Origin: RGIG1934 sp964492545
GTDB lineage: Bacteria; Bacillota; Clostridia; Lachnospirales; Lachnospiraceae
DNA length: 46,396 bases
NCBI GenBank assembly: GCA_964492545.1
Contig: CAZBKO010000006.1
Location: 1 to 46,396 of the forward strand
Reading direction: 5' to 3'
Position numbers and translations under genes: made by a program. A model generated the notes under the pieces. That model was not told the DNA's origin. It saw nothing but the letters and a program-made list of their open reading frames with translations, and searched no databases. Of this stretch, positions 35,814 through 44,469 are shown one piece after another (position 1 is the first letter of the stretch; every line of letters starts with the position of its first letter).

Positions 35814-37675
35814 TGAAAAACTGTGCAAAAAAGATATATCTTGCTCTGATAGTATTGTTTCTGTATCTTCCTATTGGGGTATTAATCGTAGCTTCATTCA
35901 ATAATTCTAAGATACTTGGAAAATGGGGCGGATTTACATTAAAATGGTATAAGCAGTTATTTGAAAATGAAAGTATATTAAATGCACTAAAAACAACTAT
36001 TTTTTTGGCGGTGCTTGCAGCTGTAATTGCCACAATTCTTGGAACACTGGCATGTCTCACTGTCAACAAAATGAAGAAGTACCCAAAATCAATTATTATG
36101 AGCATTACGAATATTCCAATGCTCAATGCAGAAATAGTTACAGGTCTTGCATTTATGCTGTTGTTTGTGGGAATAGGTCTTTCTTTAAGCTTTTCAACAG
36201 TACTTATTGCACATGTGACATTTTGTATTCCATGTGTGGTATTGAGCGTAATGCCAAAGGTGCATCAGATTGATAATAATATGTATGAGGCAGCTCTTGA
36301 TCTTGGTGCCAATAACAGACAGGCATTCATGAAGGTTACATTTCCTGAAATAATGCCGGGTATTTTATCAGGCTTTTTGTTATCATTTACAATGTCTCTT
36401 GATGATTTTATTATTACGCATTTTACCAGAGGTTCAGGCTTTGATACGTTGTCTACTAAGATATATACAGAGGTTAGAAAAGGTATCAAGCCGGAAATGT
36501 ATGCATTGTCAACATTACTGTTTGTGACAGTATTTGTACTTATTCTGTTGGTAAACAAGGCTCCATCTGACAAGATGAAATCCTCATATACAGTTGTTGC
36601 GAAGGTTAAGCAGGTAGTTGCCGCAGGCTGTGCAATTGTATTAATCGTCGTGAGCATTGCTTATTTTGTGTTTGATGGAAGCAGCAAAGGCTCAAATAAC
36701 CTTTATGTATATAACTGGGGTGAATATATCGATCCGGATGTCATAACAGAATTCGAGAAGGAGACAGGAATTACTGTTCATTATGAAGAATTTGAGACAA
36801 ATGAGGAGATGTATACTATAGTTGCAACGGGTGCAAGAGAATATGATGTAATATGTCCATCTGACTATATGGTTCAGAAAATGATTGAAAATGATTTGCT
36901 TGCTGAGCTTGATTACAGTAATATTCCGAATATTAGCAATATAGGCAGTCAGTATATGGAGAGTACAACAGGGTTTGACCCGGATAATAAGTATTGTGTG
37001 CCTTATTGCTGGGGAACAGTTGGGATTATGTACAACAGGAAAATGGTAGATGAACCGGTGAACAGCTGGTCAATCCTTTTTGATGAAAAATACAAAGGAA
37101 ATATTCTTATGCAGTCAAGTGTGCGAGACGCATATTGTGTGGCTCTTAGTTATCTGGGATATTCAATTAATACTTTAGATGAAAATGAACTTCAAGAGGC
37201 CACAAAGCTGTTAATTTCACAGAAACCTCTTGTTCAGGCATATGTAATTGACCAGGTAAGAGATAAGATGATAAAAAATTCAGCGGCTCTGGGTGTTATT
37301 TATTCAGGTGAGGCAATTTATATGCAGAGAGAGAATCCGGATCTTGATTATGTAGTTCCTGATGAGGGCTCAAATGTGTGGATTGACGGATGGGTAATTC
37401 CAGAGAATTCCGAGAATAAGGAAGCCGCAGAGGCTTGGATTAATTATATGTGTGATCCGGAAGTGGCATTAAAGAATTTTGATTATATAACATATTCAAC
37501 ACCGAATGAAGCAGCAAGAGCCTTGATTGAAGATGATGATATTAGAAACAGCCAGATAGCATTTCCTGATGAAAGCGTTTTGTCAAGATGCGAGGTATAT
37601 AATTATCTGGGAAGCGAGGGAGACGCTTTGTATGATTCATACTGGACAAAGGTTGGAGTGGCAGAAAGCGAATAA
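35813..37675 (+). CDS. potCD: Fused polyamine permease and substrate-binding protein (PotC-PotD)
   Basis: One 620-residue polypeptide joins the second permease and the solute-binding protein of the importer. Residues to about 255 are PotC with six membrane helices and the coupling motif EAALDLGANNRQAFMKVTFPEIMPGI. A seventh helix (about 268-287, AAGCAIVLIVVSIAYFVF) takes the chain back outside, where a PotD-type domain begins at NLYVYNWGEYIDPDVI and runs to the end. This tethers the binder to the channel in place of a lipoprotein anchor. Similar fusions are known in some Firmicutes. The single frame is continuous across the joint, so it is not a sequencing join. Confidence 0.93.
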   Translation: MKNCAKKIYLALIVLFLYLPIGVLIVASFNNSKILGKWGGFTLKWYKQLFENESILNALKTTIFLAVLAAVIATILGTLACLTVNKMKKYPKSIIMSITNIPMLNAEIVTGLAFMLLFVGIGLSLSFSTVLIAHVTFCIPCVVLSVMPKVHQIDNNMYEAALDLGANNRQAFMKVTFPEIMPGILSGFLLSFTMSLDDFIITHFTRGSGFDTLSTKIYTEVRKGIKPEMYALSTLLFVTVFVLILLVNKAPSDKMKSSYTVVAKVKQVVAAGCAIVLIVVSIAYFVFDGSSKGSNNLYVYNWGEYIDPDVITEFEKETGITVHYEEFETNEEMYTIVATGAREYDVICPSDYMVQKMIENDLLAELDYSNIPNISNIGSQYMESTTGFDPDNKYCVPYCWGTVGIMYNRKMVDEPVNSWSILFDEKYKGNILMQSSVRDAYCVALSYLGYSINTLDENELQEATKLLISQKPLVQAYVIDQVRDKMIKNSAALGVIYSGEAIYMQRENPDLDYVVPDEGSNVWIDGWVIPENSENKEAAEAWINYMCDPEVALKNFDYITYSTPNEAARALIEDDDIRNSQIAFPDESVLSRCEVYNYLGSEGDALYDSYWTKVGVAESE

Positions 37676-37679
37676 TACA

Positions 37680-38960
37680 ATGAATTTTGAAGAAACAATG
37701 AATTACATCGGATACACTATGCAGTTTGGCAGTGTGCTCGGTCTTGAAAATATACGTGAACTTATGAAACGTCTTGGGAATCCACAGGATAAGATAAAAA
37801 TAGTTCATGTTGCCGGTACAAATGGAAAAGGTTCTGTGATTGCATATTTATCTTCTATTTTAATGGAAGCGGGATATAAGGTGGGAAGATATATATCGCC
37901 TGCGGTTTTTGAATATTTAGAAAGAATGCAGATTAATGGAATCAATATCTCGAAAAATGATTTTGCAGATATAATGACGAAAGTTAAGAAATGCGCAGAT
38001 GAGATGGTGGCGGATGGCAATGTGCAGCCTACAGCATTTGAGGTTGAAACGGCAGCAGCCTATTTGTATTTTTATACTAATGGCTGTGATGTGGCTGTAA
38101 TTGAAACAGGACTTGGTGGAAAAGAGGATGCCACAAATGTAATACAATCACCTGTGGCGTGCGTTATAACAAGTATAAGTCTTGACCATACACAGATTCT
38201 AGGTGATACTATTTCAAAGATAGCATCACAAAAAGCAGGTATTATCATGAAGAATTCTAAGGTAATAATGCTTAATCAGGCGCCGCAGGCAGTTGATGCC
38301 ATAAAAGAGGCCTGCGCACATACAGAAAGTGATTTGTTCTTAACATGTAAGGCTGAGGATATTATTTATACTGAGGGTAAATCTTCATTTTCATATGATT
38401 TACAAAGATATGACACGAAAATGCTTGGTGCTTACCAGATAGATAATGCCATCACAGCAATTGAAGCAGCACATGTTATAGGTATATCATCGTTTAACAT
38501 ATCAGAAAGAAATATTTATGATGGAATTAATAACGCAGCTTGGAACGGAAGGTTTGAGAAAATAAATGTAAAGCCTGTAATGTATATTGATGGTGCTCAT
38601 AATGAGGATGCGGCAGTTAGATTTATTCAGACGCTTGATGAGTATTTTAGTGATATACCTAAGGTATTTATTTTTGGTATGCTTGCAGACAAGGCTTGTG
38701 ACAGGGTAGCGTCAATTACGGCTCCATATGCAGAAAAAATAATCACTATCACACCGGATAATCCACGTGCAATGGATGGAAAACAGCTGGAGAAGCTGGT
38801 TTCAGGTTATAATGGCAGTGTTGAATATATTGACAAATATGAGGAGGCAGTTAAGCTGGCATTTAAATACGCAAAAAAAATAAAAGGTATGGTAATTGCA
38901 TTTGGGTCATTATCGTATTTGGGAGAAATCAAAAACATAGTGGGAGGCACGAAAAAATGA
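37680..38960 (+). CDS. folC: Folylpolyglutamate synthase/dihydrofolate synthase
   Basis: A Mur-ligase-fold enzyme of about 426 residues that adds glutamate to folates (and in many bacteria also to dihydropteroate). The ATP motif is VAGTNGKGSV, and later segments VIETGLGGKEDATN, SLDHTQILGDTISKIASQKAGI and DGAHNEDA are typical. The ATG at 37680 gives the family start (MNFEETMNYIG) but its ribosome site is poor; with only four bases after the potCD stop, coupling probably helps. Longer in-frame starts run back into potCD. It overlaps folP by four bases (ATGA). Confidence 0.92.
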   Translation: MNFEETMNYIGYTMQFGSVLGLENIRELMKRLGNPQDKIKIVHVAGTNGKGSVIAYLSSILMEAGYKVGRYISPAVFEYLERMQINGINISKNDFADIMTKVKKCADEMVADGNVQPTAFEVETAAAYLYFYTNGCDVAVIETGLGGKEDATNVIQSPVACVITSISLDHTQILGDTISKIASQKAGIIMKNSKVIMLNQAPQAVDAIKEACAHTESDLFLTCKAEDIIYTEGKSSFSYDLQRYDTKMLGAYQIDNAITAIEAAHVIGISSFNISERNIYDGINNAAWNGRFEKINVKPVMYIDGAHNEDAAVRFIQTLDEYFSDIPKVFIFGMLADKACDRVASITAPYAEKIITITPDNPRAMDGKQLEKLVSGYNGSVEYIDKYEEAVKLAFKYAKKIKGMVIAFGSLSYLGEIKNIVGGTKK

Positions 38961-39769
38961 GAATTGGTAATAAAGAATTTGATGTAGAAAACAGGACGTA
39001 CATTATGGGCATACTTAATGTTACCCCGGATTCTTTTTCTGATGGCGGAAACTATAATCAGATTGATAAGGCTATGAAGCATGTGGAAGAAATGATAGCT
39101 GCCGGAGCTGATATTATTGATGTTGGTGGCGAGTCAACAAGACAAGGTTATACAAAAATAACAGATGATGAAGAAATAATGAGAGTAACTCCGGTGCTTC
39201 GAGCTATAAAAGAACGATTTGATATTCCGGTGTCAATTGATACTTATAAGAGTCGTGTTGCTTTGGCTGCCGTAAAAGCCGGAGCTGATCTTGTTAATGA
39301 TATTTGGGGACTTAAGTATGATAAAGATATGGCAGGAGTTATAGCTGATACAAATGTTGCATGCTGCATAATGCATAACAGAGACCTGGAAAATAATCCA
39401 TATGGCAATCTGATGGAAGATGTGCTAAAGGATATACAGGAGAGCATAGATTTGGCACTTGACGCAGGCGTAGCTAAGGATAAAATTATAACGGATCCGG
39501 GTATAGGATTTGCAAAGACATTTGAGGATAATCTTGAAGTTATGAATCATGTAGAAAGACTTAAGGAATTAGGCTATCCGGTGCTGCTTGGAACATCTAG
39601 AAAATCAATGATTGGTATAGCACTTGACCTTCCATCAGACGAAAGAGTTGAGGGAACAATAGTAACAACTGTGATGGGTGTTATGAAGGGAATGGCATTT
39701 GTGAGAGTTCATGATGTGAAAGAAAATAAGCGTGCAGTTGTTATGACTGAAGCAATTTTGAATAAATAA
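38957..39769 (+). CDS. folP: Dihydropteroate synthase
   Basis: This enzyme joins p-aminobenzoate to the pterin pyrophosphate in folate synthesis and is the sulfonamide target. The 270 residues show MGILNVTPDSFSDGG, GGESTRQGY, the SIDTYKS segment, and TDPGIGFAKT. Length is normal. It overlaps folC by four bases. folE, folB and folK are not in this window. Confidence 0.95.
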   Translation: MRIGNKEFDVENRTYIMGILNVTPDSFSDGGNYNQIDKAMKHVEEMIAAGADIIDVGGESTRQGYTKITDDEEIMRVTPVLRAIKERFDIPVSIDTYKSRVALAAVKAGADLVNDIWGLKYDKDMAGVIADTNVACCIMHNRDLENNPYGNLMEDVLKDIQESIDLALDAGVAKDKIITDPGIGFAKTFEDNLEVMNHVERLKELGYPVLLGTSRKSMIGIALDLPSDERVEGTIVTTVMGVMKGMAFVRVHDVKENKRAVVMTEAILNK

Positions 39770-39801
39770 TATTTACATGGGAAATACTATCCAAAACAGA
39801 C

Positions 39802-40209
39802 ATGGAGATGACTGAGTTGGGTAGTAATTTTTTTAGATGCGGAATTATGGGAGTGTGTATGGAAATAGTGTGGACTGCACTTTGCTCAGGCAGGAGAAAT
39901 AAAAAGCTGATTGGGCAGACATCAATACTTATGTTCCCCATATATGGAATGGCTTCAATGATAAAGCCTGCCTGTATAATGATGAGAAAAAAGAGTGCGA
40001 TGTTTAGAGGGGTAATATATACGGCAGCTATTTTTACAGTTGAATATACGACGGGCAGATTCCTCAAAAATAAAGGTATCTGCCCGTGGGATTACAGTAA
40101 ATGCAAATATAATATAAATGGTCTGATTAGACTTGACTATGCACCGGCCTGGTTCGGTGCAGGACTATTGTTTGAAAGAATAGTAAAGCCTAAGAGAAAA
40201 ACTTCCTGA
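39802..40209 (+). CDS. Small membrane protein, putative ABC-transporter type IV (CmpB-like)
   Basis: A protein of about 135 residues with three or four hydrophobic segments. It resembles the PF06541-type family: CGIMGVCMEIVWTALCSGRR, FPIYGMASMIKP, FTVEYTTGRFLK, the signature CPWDYSKCKYNINGLIRLDYAP and WFGAGLLFE. Family function is not known despite the name. The ATG at 39802 has no ribosome site; a TTG at 39817 has GGAG nine bases upstream and may be the real start. It follows folP by about 30-45 bases, and its 3' end overlaps aroC on the other strand by 20 bases. Confidence 0.75.
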   Translation: MEMTELGSNFFRCGIMGVCMEIVWTALCSGRRNKKLIGQTSILMFPIYGMASMIKPACIMMRKKSAMFRGVIYTAAIFTVEYTTGRFLKNKGICPWDYSKCKYNINGLIRLDYAPAWFGAGLLFERIVKPKRKTS

Positions 40210-41290
40210 TGTTATCCATATTAGAAGTCATGGATTCTAATAATAAATCTAATAATGTTATTGCGGTCATCGCTTCAACTACGACTACTGCACGTGGAAC
40301 GATTATCGGATCATGACGTCCCTTAATATTTATGTCAATATTTTCACCGGAGTTATTAACGGTATGCTGTGTACTATATATAGAAGGAGTTGGCTTTATA
40401 CTGGCGCGCAGGATAATGTCCGAACCATCGCTGATTCCTCCGAGAATTCCTCCGGCATGGTTTGTAAGCTTCACAAGCTCACATTCATCTGTATAATGGA
40501 ATACATCATTATTAGTTGTTCCAAATGCAGAAGCAGCATCAACACCATCGCCTATTTCAACTGCTTTAACAGCACCGATGGACATGATAGCTTTAGCTAA
40601 GGAAGCATCAAGCTTGTCAAATACTGGCTCGCCGACACCAGCCTTCATATTATGCACGACACATTCAATAATGCCGCCAACAGAATTACCTTCTTCACGC
40701 TTCTCATCCAACAATGGAAGAATCTTTTCCACTGCATGTCGGTCTGGCATAAATAATGGGTTTTCGTAAATGTATTTTTCATCAAATTGATTATAATCGA
40801 TACTAATTCCACCGATAGCTTTTGAATAAGTACAAATATCTATTCCAAGCTCAGAGAGTATTTTGGATGCTATGGCACCTGCTGCAACACGACCAATGGT
40901 TTCGCGGCCTGAAGAACGTCCGCCACCTCTGTAATCTCTGAAACCATATTTTGCATCAAATGTGTAATCAGCATGACCTGGTCTGTAATAGCTGGCAATA
41001 TCTGAATAATCAGAGGAACGCTGTGTCTGATTAAATACTACAAGTGAAATTGGTGTCCCGGTTGTTTTGCCTTCAAATACACCTGACAAAATTGAAACAG
41101 AATCATCCTCTTTTCGCTGTGTTGAATACTCTGATTGACCTGGCTTTCTGCGGTTTAAAAATTTTTGAATATCTTCCTCACATAATGAAAGACCGGCAGG
41201 GCATCCATCAACTACAACGCCAATACCTTTTCCGTGTGACTCTCCCCAGGTGGTTATCTTAAACATATTACCAAATGTTGAACCTGACAT
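40190..41290 (-). CDS. aroC: Chorismate synthase
   Basis: The last shikimate-pathway enzyme, making chorismate from EPSP with reduced FMN. The 366 residues have all three family signatures: GESHGKGIGVVVDGCPAG, GRSSGRETIGRVAAGA and the C-terminal KGRHDP region. GAGGT lies about eleven bases before the ATG and it has its own promoter. It supplies pheA, which lies elsewhere in the window. It converges on the pot-fol gene group with overlapping ends and no visible terminator. Confidence 0.96.
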   Translation of the reverse strand: MSGSTFGNMFKITTWGESHGKGIGVVVDGCPAGLSLCEEDIQKFLNRRKPGQSEYSTQRKEDDSVSILSGVFEGKTTGTPISLVVFNQTQRSSDYSDIASYYRPGHADYTFDAKYGFRDYRGGGRSSGRETIGRVAAGAIASKILSELGIDICTYSKAIGGISIDYNQFDEKYIYENPLFMPDRHAVEKILPLLDEKREEGNSVGGIIECVVHNMKAGVGEPVFDKLDASLAKAIMSIGAVKAVEIGDGVDAASAFGTTNNDVFHYTDECELVKLTNHAGGILGGISDGSDIILRASIKPTPSIYSTQHTVNNSGENIDINIKGRHDPIIVPRAVVVVEAMTAITLLDLLLESMTSNMDNIRKFFS

Positions 41291-41330
41291 ACTAATATAT
41301 TACCTCACATTCTTGTTTACTTTGTGGATA

Positions 41331-41359
41331 AATATATCATTTTTTGCTGTAGATGTAAA
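41331..41359 (-). promoter_or_regulatory. Promoter of aroC
   Basis: On the minus strand TTTACA (41354-41359) and TATATT (41331-41336) are 17 bases apart, about 40 bases before the start codon. Confidence 0.5.
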
Positions 41360-41380
41360 TGAAATTTATAAACTATTTAC

Positions 41381-41409
41381 TTGATAAAATAAGTAAAAGA
41401 ATATATAAT
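41381..41409 (+). promoter_or_regulatory. SigA-type promoter of the Hpt-tgt-yajC genes
   Basis: TTGATA (41381-41386) and a perfect TATAAT (41404-41409) are 17 bases apart. The start point near 41416 rules out initiation at the in-frame TTG at 41409 and leaves ATG 41421 or 41427 almost at the 5' end. Confidence 0.75.
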
Positions 41410-41441
41410 TGTTCTATTCTATGCATATGGGAGTGAGAGAA

Positions 41442-41807
41442 TTGTTTAACGAAATATTAGATGAGGCTGGTGTGGATACACATGAGTTATTTATGAATCT
41501 TTTAAATAATGAGGAAATGTTTATGATAGTCATGAATAAGTTCCTGGAGGATTCTAATTATGAGATGCTAAGTAAGGCTTTGCAAATTGGGGATTATGAT
41601 AATGCACTTGCCTATGCCCACGCACTTAAAGGTGTGGCTGCGTCTTTGGAAATGCACGAGCTAAAAAGATATCTTCAAAGCATGGTTGATGATTTGAGAA
41701 AGAGAGAGTACGGTAATCTTGATTCTTATTTTAGCAAAATAACTAAAGTGTATGAGAGAATATGTAACGCTATTAATTTAGTGAATAGTGGAGGAAGCAA
41801 TGAGTAA
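41442..41807 (+). CDS. Hpt-domain (histidine phosphotransfer) protein
   Basis: A small all-helical protein of about 121 residues. The Hpt phospho-acceptor region is seen in YAHALKGVAASLEM (His followed by xLKG), with the usual helices on each side. Hpt proteins pass phosphate between receivers of multi-step phosphorelays; no hybrid kinase is nearby, so the partner is unknown. The promoter at 41381 predicts a start point near 41416, and GGGAG at 41429-41433 lies eight bases before a TTG at 41442, which I take as the start. ATG codons at 41421 and 41427 are in frame but have no ribosome site. It overlaps tgt by eight bases. Confidence 0.75.
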   Translation: MFNEILDEAGVDTHELFMNLLNNEEMFMIVMNKFLEDSNYEMLSKALQIGDYDNALAYAHALKGVAASLEMHELKRYLQSMVDDLRKREYGNLDSYFSKITKVYERICNAINLVNSGGSNE

Positions 41808-42939
41808 TAGATATAATTTAATTACCACAGATGGTATGGCCAAGCGTGGTGAATTTAAAACATTGCATGGTACAATTCAGACACCTGTATTTATGAATGT
41901 TGGTACGGCAGCGGCCATCAAGGGTGCAGTTGCTACAACTGATTTACAGCAGATTAAGACACAGGTGGAATTGTCTAATACATATCATTTACACGTAAGA
42001 CCAGGTGATGATGTGGTCAGAAAAATGGGTGGACTTCACAAGTTTATGAATTGGGATAAGCCTATTTTGACAGATTCAGGTGGATTTCAGGTATTTTCAC
42101 TTGCAGGACTTAGAAAGATAAAAGAAGAAGGTGTGTACTTTAATTCACATATAGATGGACGAAAGATTTTTATGGGTCCGGAACAGAGTATGCAGATTCA
42201 GTCTAATTTGGCATCTACAATTGCCATGGCGTTTGATGAATGTGCTCCTTCTAAAGCAGACAGAGCATATATTGAGAATTCCGTTGCAAGAACCACAAGA
42301 TGGTTAGAGAGATGTAAGACAGAAATGGCACGACTTAATTCCCTTGAAGATACGATTAATAAGGATCAGCTTTTATTTGGAATTAATCAGGGTGGTACTT
42401 TTGATGATGTAAGAATAGAGCATGCAAAGATTATTTCTGAATTCGATTTACCGGGATATGCAATTGGTGGACTTGCAGTTGGAGAATCACATGGGGAAAT
42501 GTACAGAATAATAGAATCTGTAGTCCCTTATCTTCCACAGGCGAAGCCTACATATCTTATGGGCGTTGGTACACCTGCCAATATACTTGAGGCAGTTGAT
42601 AGGGGAGTGGATTTCTTTGACTGTGTTTATCCAAGCAGAAATGGAAGACATGGACATTTATATACCAATCAGGGAAAAATCAATTTATTTAATGCCAAGT
42701 ATGAGACAGATGACAGACCGATTGAGGAGGGCTGCCAGTGTCCGGCATGTAAGTCGTACAGCAGAGGGTATATAAGACATTTGCTAAAGGCGAAAGAAAT
42801 GCTTGGTATGAGATTATGTGTATTGCATAATTTGTATTTTTATAATACAATGATGGAGGAAATTCGACAGGCCATTGAAGAACATAGGTATGCCGAGTAT
42901 AAGAAAGCTAAGTTAGACGGATTCAATGCCGTAAACTAA
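41800..42939 (+). CDS. tgt: tRNA-guanine (queuine) transglycosylase
   Basis: This enzyme swaps guanine 34 for the queuosine precursor in Asp, Asn, His and Tyr tRNAs. The roughly 379-residue protein has the active-site region DSGGFQVFSLAG, the second Asp in DCVYPSRNGRHGH, and the zinc site CQCPACKSYSRGYIRHL...LHNL. GGAGG lies five bases before the ATG at 41800; a GTG at 41788 is in frame but upstream of that site. It overlaps the Hpt gene and leads into yajC, a common bacterial order. Confidence 0.96.
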   Translation: MSNRYNLITTDGMAKRGEFKTLHGTIQTPVFMNVGTAAAIKGAVATTDLQQIKTQVELSNTYHLHVRPGDDVVRKMGGLHKFMNWDKPILTDSGGFQVFSLAGLRKIKEEGVYFNSHIDGRKIFMGPEQSMQIQSNLASTIAMAFDECAPSKADRAYIENSVARTTRWLERCKTEMARLNSLEDTINKDQLLFGINQGGTFDDVRIEHAKIISEFDLPGYAIGGLAVGESHGEMYRIIESVVPYLPQAKPTYLMGVGTPANILEAVDRGVDFFDCVYPSRNGRHGHLYTNQGKINLFNAKYETDDRPIEEGCQCPACKSYSRGYIRHLLKAKEMLGMRLCVLHNLYFYNTMMEEIRQAIEEHRYAEYKKAKLDGFNAVN

Positions 42940-42961
42940 TATATCACCAGGAGGAATTTTT

Positions 42962-43291
42962 ATGAATTTATTAGCTATGTTAGCAGCAGGAGACCAGTCA
43001 ACAGGACAGATGATAGGTGTTATCATTATGTATGTTGTTGTATTTGGTGGATTTATGTACTTTCTGCTCATCAGACCACAGAAGAAACAGCAGGCAAAAC
43101 AGACTTCATTACTTGATTCAATGGAAGTTGGAGACAGTGTTTTGACTACAAGCGGATTCTATGGCGTTGTTATTGATATTAATGATGATACAATTATTGT
43201 TGAATTTGGAAATAACAAGAATTGTAGAATACCAATGCAGAAAGCTGCTGTTGTTGAGATTGAAAAGGCTGCTGATGGTCTTGAGCAGTAA
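42962..43291 (+). CDS. yajC: Preprotein translocase subunit YajC
   Basis: A 109-residue accessory subunit of the Sec translocase, one membrane helix (VIIMYVVVFGGFMYFLLIRPQKKQ) followed by a small beta-rich cytoplasmic domain (GDSVLTTSGFYGVVIDI). The RPQKKQ motif just after the helix is characteristic. A GGAGG ribosome site precedes it. It follows tgt by 22 bases, the common tgt-yajC pair, and precedes purC by 16. Confidence 0.95.
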   Translation: MNLLAMLAAGDQSTGQMIGVIIMYVVVFGGFMYFLLIRPQKKQQAKQTSLLDSMEVGDSVLTTSGFYGVVIDINDDTIIVEFGNNKNCRIPMQKAAVVEIEKAADGLEQ

Positions 43292-43307
43292 TTAAGAGGA
43301 GAATAAG

Positions 43308-44180
43308 ATGAAAGAATTTAAACCAATCAAAGAAGGAAAAGTTAGAGAAGTATATGATAATGGGGAGAGCCTTATTATTGTAGCAACAGATAGAATATCA
43401 GCATTTGATGTTATCCTTAAGAATATTGTTCACAAAAAAGGTGCAATTTTAACTCAGATGTCTAAGTTCTGGTTTGACTTTACAAAGGATATTGTCCCTA
43501 ATCACATGATTTCTGTAGATGTTAAGGATATGCCTGAATTTTTCCAAAGTGAAAGATTTGATGGCAACAGTATGATGTGTAAGAAGCTTGAAATGCTTCC
43601 AATAGAGTGTATCGTTAGAGGATATATCACAGGAAGTGGATGGGAAAGCTACAAGGAGAATGGAACGGTTTGCGGAATTAAGCTTCCGGAAGGATTGCAG
43701 GAATCAGATAAATTACCTGAACCAATCTACACACCAACAACTAAGGCAGACCTTGGTGACCATGATGAGCATATCACATTTGAAGAAAGTGTTGAAATTC
43801 TTGAGAAGATTTATCCGGGTAAGGGCGCTGATTATGCTAAGCAGATAATGGACTGCACAATTGGCTTATATAAGAAATGTGCAGAATATGCACTTAGCAA
43901 GGGTATTATTATTGCTGATACAAAGTTTGAATTCGGTCTTAATGAAAATGGTGAGGTTGTTCTTGGTGATGAAATGCTTACACCAGACAGTTCAAGATTC
44001 TGGCCACTTGATGGATACAAGCCGGGACAGGGTCAGCCTTCATTTGATAAACAGTATGTTAGAGACTGGTTAAAGCAGAATCCTGACAGTGATTATCATC
44101 TTCCGGATGAGGTTGTTGCAAAGTCAGTAGATAAGTATAAGGAAGCTTTTGCATTAATTACAGGCAAAGATTTTGAATAA
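43308..44180 (+). CDS. purC: SAICAR synthase
   Basis: Phosphoribosylaminoimidazole-succinocarboxamide synthase joins aspartate to CAIR in purine synthesis. The 290-residue form shows GKVREVYDNGESLIIVATDRISAFDV, ECIVRGYITGSGW, and the DEMLTPDSSRFWP segment. It has GGAG before the ATG and lies 16 bases after yajC. No other purine gene is present. A terminator follows, ending this unit. Confidence 0.97.
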   Translation: MKEFKPIKEGKVREVYDNGESLIIVATDRISAFDVILKNIVHKKGAILTQMSKFWFDFTKDIVPNHMISVDVKDMPEFFQSERFDGNSMMCKKLEMLPIECIVRGYITGSGWESYKENGTVCGIKLPEGLQESDKLPEPIYTPTTKADLGDHDEHITFEESVEILEKIYPGKGADYAKQIMDCTIGLYKKCAEYALSKGIIIADTKFEFGLNENGEVVLGDEMLTPDSSRFWPLDGYKPGQGQPSFDKQYVRDWLKQNPDSDYHLPDEVVAKSVDKYKEAFALITGKDFE

Positions 44181-44194
44181 TTATTAATTTACAT

Positions 44195-44240
44195 AAAAGA
44201 AAGTATGACGTTAATATTTAGCGAAGTACTTTCTTTTTTT
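44195..44240 (+). terminator. Terminator after purC
   Basis: AAAGAAAGTA pairs with TACTTTCTTT (10 bp) and an inner CGTTA/TAGCG stem lies in the loop; seven T end the element. The 229 bases from here to leuB hold no gene. Confidence 0.75.
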
Positions 44241-44307
44241 GGCAATGTCAGATAAGTAAGAATATGGAAAAAATAAATGCTTTATAGATTATTTACATAA
44301 AATAAAA

Positions 44308-44337
44308 TTGACAAAATTTGATATACTGACATACAAT
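44308..44337 (+). promoter_or_regulatory. Likely promoter of leuB-ilvD
   Basis: A perfect TTGACA (44308-44313) and TACAAT (44332-44337) are 18 bases apart, leaving a leader of about 125 bases. A second TATAAT at 44424-44429 has TTGAAA only 15 bases upstream. I see no T-box specifier or TGGNACCGCG sequence and no leucine-rich leader peptide. Confidence 0.55.
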
Positions 44338-44469
44338 TATTGTCAAAGAATGCCCAAGTTTACATCATTTCTAACAAAAGAGCTATTTATATTAATTTTT
44401 GGTTGAAATAAATTTGAAAATAATATAATATAGTATCTTATAAAGCTAAAAAGGAAAGAGGGAAACAGG

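Noticed and set aside
44241..44469. T-box or leucine attenuator before leuB
   Set aside because: No TGGNACCGCG-type sequence, specifier loop, leader peptide rich in Leu codons or terminator hairpin is visible.
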